Assembly (NCBI RefSeq): GCF_000974685.2
Contig: NZ_AP018738.1
Span: 930,001-994,000 of the forward strand
Source: Ferriphaselus amnicola
Lineage (GTDB): Bacteria > Pseudomonadota > Gammaproteobacteria > Burkholderiales > Gallionellaceae
Direction of reading: 5' to 3'
DNA length: 64,000 bases
Under the pieces are notes generated by a model. The model ran no database searches. It saw only the letters and a program-made list of their open reading frames with translations, and was not told the origin of the DNA. Positions 63,742-64,000 of the stretch are shown here, piece by piece (position 1 is the stretch's first letter; each line of letters begins with the position of its first letter). The position numbers and the translations under genes were made by a program.

Positions 63742-64000
63742 TCAATACGCCGCAATACTCACCTCATACAGTCCGCCGATCACCGTGTACTCATCTTCTC
63801 CCTGCAACATCCCCGGCAGTAATTTCGTATAACAGAAAACTTTTGATAGAGGCACGCGTGTGGTGAGCAGATGGTCGCCGAATTCATCGGCACGTTCGCG
63901 GTTGGCGGTGAATGAGTTAAGACTATTCAAGAGGACCACGCGCCGTTTTTTATCCAGAGTCAGTAAGGTTTCATGCTCATCCATCCGGTTCACGCCCCGA
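63742..64000 (-). CDS. DraT-like protein, C-terminal part (5' end probably outside window)
   Basis: On the minus strand the frame is open to the window edge; a GTG at 63993 is only the first start in view. The visible part reads LLTLDKKRRVVLLNSLNSFT and ERADEFGDHLLTTRVPLSKVF, then LLPGMLQGEDEYTVIGGLYE to the stop. The pattern matches my knowledge of the end of dinitrogenase-reductase ADP-ribosyltransferase (DraT), which switches off nitrogenase by modifying NifH. The identification is by memory of the family; a longer relative is possible. Confidence 0.6.
   Translation of the reverse strand, partial: RGVNRMDEHETLLTLDKKRRVVLLNSLNSFTANRERADEFGDHLLTTRVPLSKVFCYTKLLPGMLQGEDEYTVIGGLYEVSIAAY
63760..63819. 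repeat. 60-bp direct repeat, right copy
   Basis: Identical to 59338-59397 and in the same orientation, within the 3' end of the longer draT-like gene. Together the copies bracket the HxlR-to-MaoC gene set. Confidence 0.85.

Overview
The window looks like chromosomal DNA of a betaproteobacterium, most likely a Nitrosomonadales/Gallionellaceae-type organism. This is inferred from protein style and from conserved gene neighbourhoods: grpE-dnaK-dnaJ, ffs-dnaX-ybaB-recR, era-recO-pdxJ-acpS, ybeY-corC and rnhA-dnaQ. No 16S gene is present to confirm it. A DraT-like gene at the right edge hints at a nitrogen fixer.

Layout. Positions 1-3234 are accessory: the C-terminal end of a CHAT-domain protein followed by a run of small secreted or cytosolic proteins of unknown function. 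3277-7850 hold a glyoxalase-fold gene and the heat-shock operon grpE-dnaK-dnaJ, with a good sigma-32-type promoter and two palindromic repeat elements. 7928-13172 are housekeeping genes (MFS permease, methyltransferase, rnhA, dnaQ, hydrolase, corC, ybeY). 13183-21949 encode two very large c-di-GMP enzymes of 1360 and 1529 residues, followed by a Crp-type regulator and miaB. 24510-25898 hold two tandem 30-31-residue membrane microproteins, cytochrome b561 and a small Cys-containing protein, punctuated by strong hairpins. Next come gloA, tRNA-Leu(CAG), rnr and rlmB.

30072-39095 is the most unusual locus. On one strand it has two paralogous small secreted proteins, a signal-peptide-only ORF, an exported TPR-CHAT protease-like protein, an exported metacaspase-like protein, an ECF sigma factor and a single-span membrane protein placed like an anti-sigma factor. 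The layout suggests envelope proteolysis wired to a sigma factor. It recalls the pairing of TPR-CHAT with sigma control in type III-E CRISPR systems, but here without CRISPR and with export signals.

39102-42183 carry CopA, a haem protein and a DUF2892 protein. 42320-45842 hold mtnP, a class II aldolase, apt and mtnA, which fit a methylthioadenosine/5'-deoxyadenosine salvage route through an aldolase (DHAP shunt). 45917-53390 are a methyltransferase, a truncated haemoglobin, a YlqF GTPase, class I fumarase, SRP RNA, dnaX, ybaB, recR and rluB. 53488-56495 pair an outer-membrane barrel with a CotH-like protein. era-recO-pdxJ-acpS follow. The right end (59320-64000) is a small catabolic or detoxification island: HxlR regulator, hotdog thioesterase, two SDRs, a nonsense-interrupted hydrolase and a MaoC-type hydratase. 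It is bracketed by two copies of the 3' end of a draT-like gene sharing a 60-bp exact direct repeat.
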